Shown here in pieces: positions 51,633 through 53,654 of a stretch of DNA of 53,654 bases. Made by a program: the position numbers and the translations under genes. Source of the stretch: Acidobacteriaceae bacterium (GTDB taxonomy: Bacteria > Acidobacteriota > Terriglobia > Terriglobales > Acidobacteriaceae); contig CAJCIM010000026.1 in assembly GCA_903970395.1 (NCBI GenBank), positions 1 to 53,654 on the forward strand. Direction: 5' to 3'. Under the pieces are notes generated by a model. That model had not been told where the DNA came from. It did no database searches and saw only the letters and a list, made by a program, of their open reading frames with translations. The first letter of the stretch is position 1; each line of letters begins with the position of its first letter.

Positions 51633-53654
51633 CTACTCGCTGGACTCAATCTCGTCCAGCAGTTTCTCTGAGTCCAGCGGCTTGCGCGCAAAGTAGTACA
51701 GGCTATAGGCGAGCGCAGCGAAAGCCACGATGCTCACGCCCCGGTTGTAGAGCGGGTTGGCATCGCTGAACCGGAAGATCGCCTTGTCTGTTGCGGCCTC
51801 ATACAACTTTACACAGACACCCAGCAGCCCCATGATGCCGCCTGCGGCGATTAGTCCAGAAGCATAGAGACTTCCCGGGGACACCTCTTCGGAGGAGCTG
51901 TCACGCAACGTCCCGGACCGCGCCAGGGCCCGGTCCACCAGCCAACGGATCACCCCGCCGCAAAAGATCGCCAGCGTCGTGCCGATCGACAGATACGCCC
52001 CCACAGCAAACGTGAGCGAGCGGATGCCCAAGAGTTCTATGCCGAGCACAAGCATCACGCCCAGCAGCACCAGGCTCCACGGCAGCTTGCGGCTGAGAAT
52101 GCCGTTGATCACCGTCGCCATCAGACGCCCCTGCGGCGCCGCTGCCTTCTCACTGCCGATGCCCTGCACCCACTGCACCTCAATCTGACCTGTGGTCGGG
52201 TTGTAGAGATACTTGCCGTCCTCCAGCGTGGTCGAGCCAATCGAGTTCAGCAGCACATACTGCCGCGCGTTGGTCAGTTCCTCATGAGAGGTGGACCCGC
52301 TGGGCGACTTGACCGTGAGCGCCACGTGATCGCGGCTAAAATATCCCTGCTTCGAAACCCCGTCCGGCAACGCCGTGAGCGAAAACGTCTTCGCTGCCGG
52401 AAGCTTTTGAAACGTCTCCAGCCCTTTGTTCATCGCATTCAGCGTCCAACCGATGGAGAACGTCGAAATCACTACGCCGATCATCAGCGCTACCTGCTGC
52501 TTCCAGGGCGTCGCACCGATCAGGTAGCCCGTCTTCAGGTCCTGCGATGTATCGCCGGCATTGGAAGCCGCAATGCAGACCATACCGCCGATCGTGATCG
52601 CCAATGCGCCGAATGCCGGTGCGGTCCAGCCCTTCACGAGGAAGATGGCCGCAGTGGCCATGAGCGTGGCTATGGTCATGCCGGAGACGGGACTTGAACT
52701 CGAACCTACGATGCCGACGATGCGCGCCGCCACGGTCACGAACATGAACCCGAAGACCATCACCAGCAGCCCTGCCGCAATGTTCGCCGCCAGGCCGACA
52801 TACGCGCCAGGCACCGGCTTGAACTGCAGGAACAGCACGATCAACACCAGCAAAGAGCCAACGCCGAGCAGAATCAGCGGCAGCGGCATGTCGCGCTCGG
52901 TACGCGGCACCTGCGTCGCGGCACCACCAGTTGCTGACGCGCCGGAAACCGCCTTCTTGCCCTTGAACGTCCCCGTCAGCGCACTCACAATCGTGGGAGC
53001 GGTGCGGCACAGCGTAATCAAACCGCTGGCCGCCACGGCGCCTGCACCCATGGGCCGAACATAAGTCTTCCACAGTGCGCTCGGGTCCATCATGCTGATC
53101 GGGATGGTCCCGGGATACAGCGGCCCAGCCGAATGCTTGCCGAAGAACACAATCGCCGGCATCAGCACCAGCCAGCTGAAGACGCCGCCGGCCAGCATCA
53201 CGGCCGCGACGCGAATCCCAATGATGTAGCCCACACCCAGATACTCCGGCGTGACGTCGGCGCGGACAGCAGCCCCTTTGAGAATCTGCTGCCCATTAGG
53301 ATCGAAGTTGAAGTTGACGTTGGGTGTGGAGGGAAACAGGCTCAGCAGATTGTCATTCTGAAAGAGCGTGTACAGGCCGCCCAGCCCCAGGCCGAGAAAG
53401 ACGCGGCTTGCGAAGGAACCACCCTGCTCGCCGGCCTTCAGCACATCGGCACACGCCGTTCCCTCTGGATACGGCAGTGTCCCGTGCTCGTCCACGATAA
53501 GCTGCTTACGCAGCGGAACCATAAAGAACACGCCCAGCCATCCGCCAAACAGCGCTAGTGCGAAGATGCGGAAGCTTTCGAGGTCGAACCCCAGGAAAAT
53601 CAATGCCGGCAGCGTAAAGATCACTCCCGAGGCAATCGACTGTCCGGCGTTGCC
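51633..53654 (-). CDS. OPT family oligopeptide transporter, 5' truncated
   Basis: 673 codons visible; the frame continues beyond the window edge (GNAGQSIASG at the last bases), so the N-terminus is missing. Many hydrophobic segments, with EGTACADVLKAGEQGG near the start and NAGDTSQDLKTGYLIGATPWKQQ in the middle, the signature region of the bacterial OPT subfamily. Moves small peptides or metal-chelate complexes across the inner membrane, proton-driven. An uncommon soluble loop of about 70 residues (about 440-515) interrupts the helices. Confidence 0.93.
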   Translation of the reverse strand, partial: GNAGQSIASGVIFTLPALIFLGFDLESFRIFALALFGGWLGVFFMVPLRKQLIVDEHGTLPYPEGTACADVLKAGEQGGSFASRVFLGLGLGGLYTLFQNDNLLSLFPSTPNVNFNFDPNGQQILKGAAVRADVTPEYLGVGYIIGIRVAAVMLAGGVFSWLVLMPAIVFFGKHSAGPLYPGTIPISMMDPSALWKTYVRPMGAGAVAASGLITLCRTAPTIVSALTGTFKGKKAVSGASATGGAATQVPRTERDMPLPLILLGVGSLLVLIVLFLQFKPVPGAYVGLAANIAAGLLVMVFGFMFVTVAARIVGIVGSSSSPVSGMTIATLMATAAIFLVKGWTAPAFGALAITIGGMVCIAASNAGDTSQDLKTGYLIGATPWKQQVALMIGVVISTFSIGWTLNAMNKGLETFQKLPAAKTFSLTALPDGVSKQGYFSRDHVALTVKSPSGSTSHEELTNARQYVLLNSIGSTTLEDGKYLYNPTTGQIEVQWVQGIGSEKAAAPQGRLMATVINGILSRKLPWSLVLLGVMLVLGIELLGIRSLTFAVGAYLSIGTTLAIFCGGVIRWLVDRALARSGTLRDSSSEEVSPGSLYASGLIAAGGIMGLLGVCVKLYEAATDKAIFRFSDANPLYNRGVSIVAFAALAYSLYYFARKPLDSEKLLDEIESSE

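Noticed and set aside
1-53654. tRNA, rRNA, CRISPR arrays, insertion sequences
   Set aside because: None was recognised on either strand by eye; short tRNAs could be missed without a covariance search.

Overview
The window looks like chromosomal DNA of a soil Acidobacteriota (Terriglobia; Granulicella, Edaphobacter or Terriglobus-like). The reasons are a TIGR03435-type secreted protein, a ToxR-like winged-helix membrane regulator, an M13 peptidase, a DUF4197 protein, Gram-negative features (TonB receptor, lipoprotein, Wzz-like protein) and GC-rich coding with C- and G-ending codons. This is inference from family content, not a taxonomic search. No tRNA, rRNA, CRISPR array, integrase or transposase was seen.

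Layout. 1-4.4 kb: the end of a sigma-54-activator-like regulator whose GAFTGA loop is altered, a lone phage-type tail-tube protein, then a surface protein with an LPKTA sorting signal followed directly by a class-D-like sortase. Convergent to these is a two-gene polysaccharide chain-length/tyrosine-kinase-like pair. 4.9-6.8 kb: a tightly overlapping three-gene membrane-lipid operon (secreted START-like protein, CDP-alcohol phosphatidyltransferase, GtrA). 7-10.7 kb: membrane-bound winged-helix regulator, TIGR03435 protein, and a thioredoxin-reductase-like flavoprotein with a degenerate cyclic-nucleotide domain and no CxxC. 10.8-15.6 kb: the housekeeping block phoH-ybeY-corC-era-GNAT on the minus strand. 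16-18 kb: PAS histidine kinase and rpsT. 18-34 kb: mostly single genes, including an M13 metallopeptidase, an EamA exporter, thrC, a HAD phosphatase, a lytic transglycosylase, a flippase-like membrane protein, nrdR, a beta-propeller, NAD-type isocitrate dehydrogenase, DUF4197 and a cupredoxin lipoprotein. 34-49 kb: asd-lysC-dapB, then dapA and dapD (diaminopimelate by the succinylase branch), interleaved with a TonB receptor/MarR pair, an M29 aminopeptidase, two TMEM175-like channels, a DUF418 protein and a signal-less lytic transglycosylase. 49.9-53.7 kb: RNase J and the truncated OPT peptide transporter.

The two signals most worth following are (i) the dedicated sortase/substrate pair in an apparently diderm bacterium and (ii) dispersed structured repeats. 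Family B is a hairpin with fixed ends (GGTGCCCC...GGGG) and a loop close to AGCTCCATC, whose arms vary between copies but stay complementary. Family A (CATCTCGACCG...GCGGAGAGAC) sometimes carries a family-B-like hairpin inside it. A third set has GGCTTCAGCC-type stems, and a fourth (CCGTGGCGAAACTTNGCTAACTTCGCG-like) has been read into the C-terminus of YbeY.
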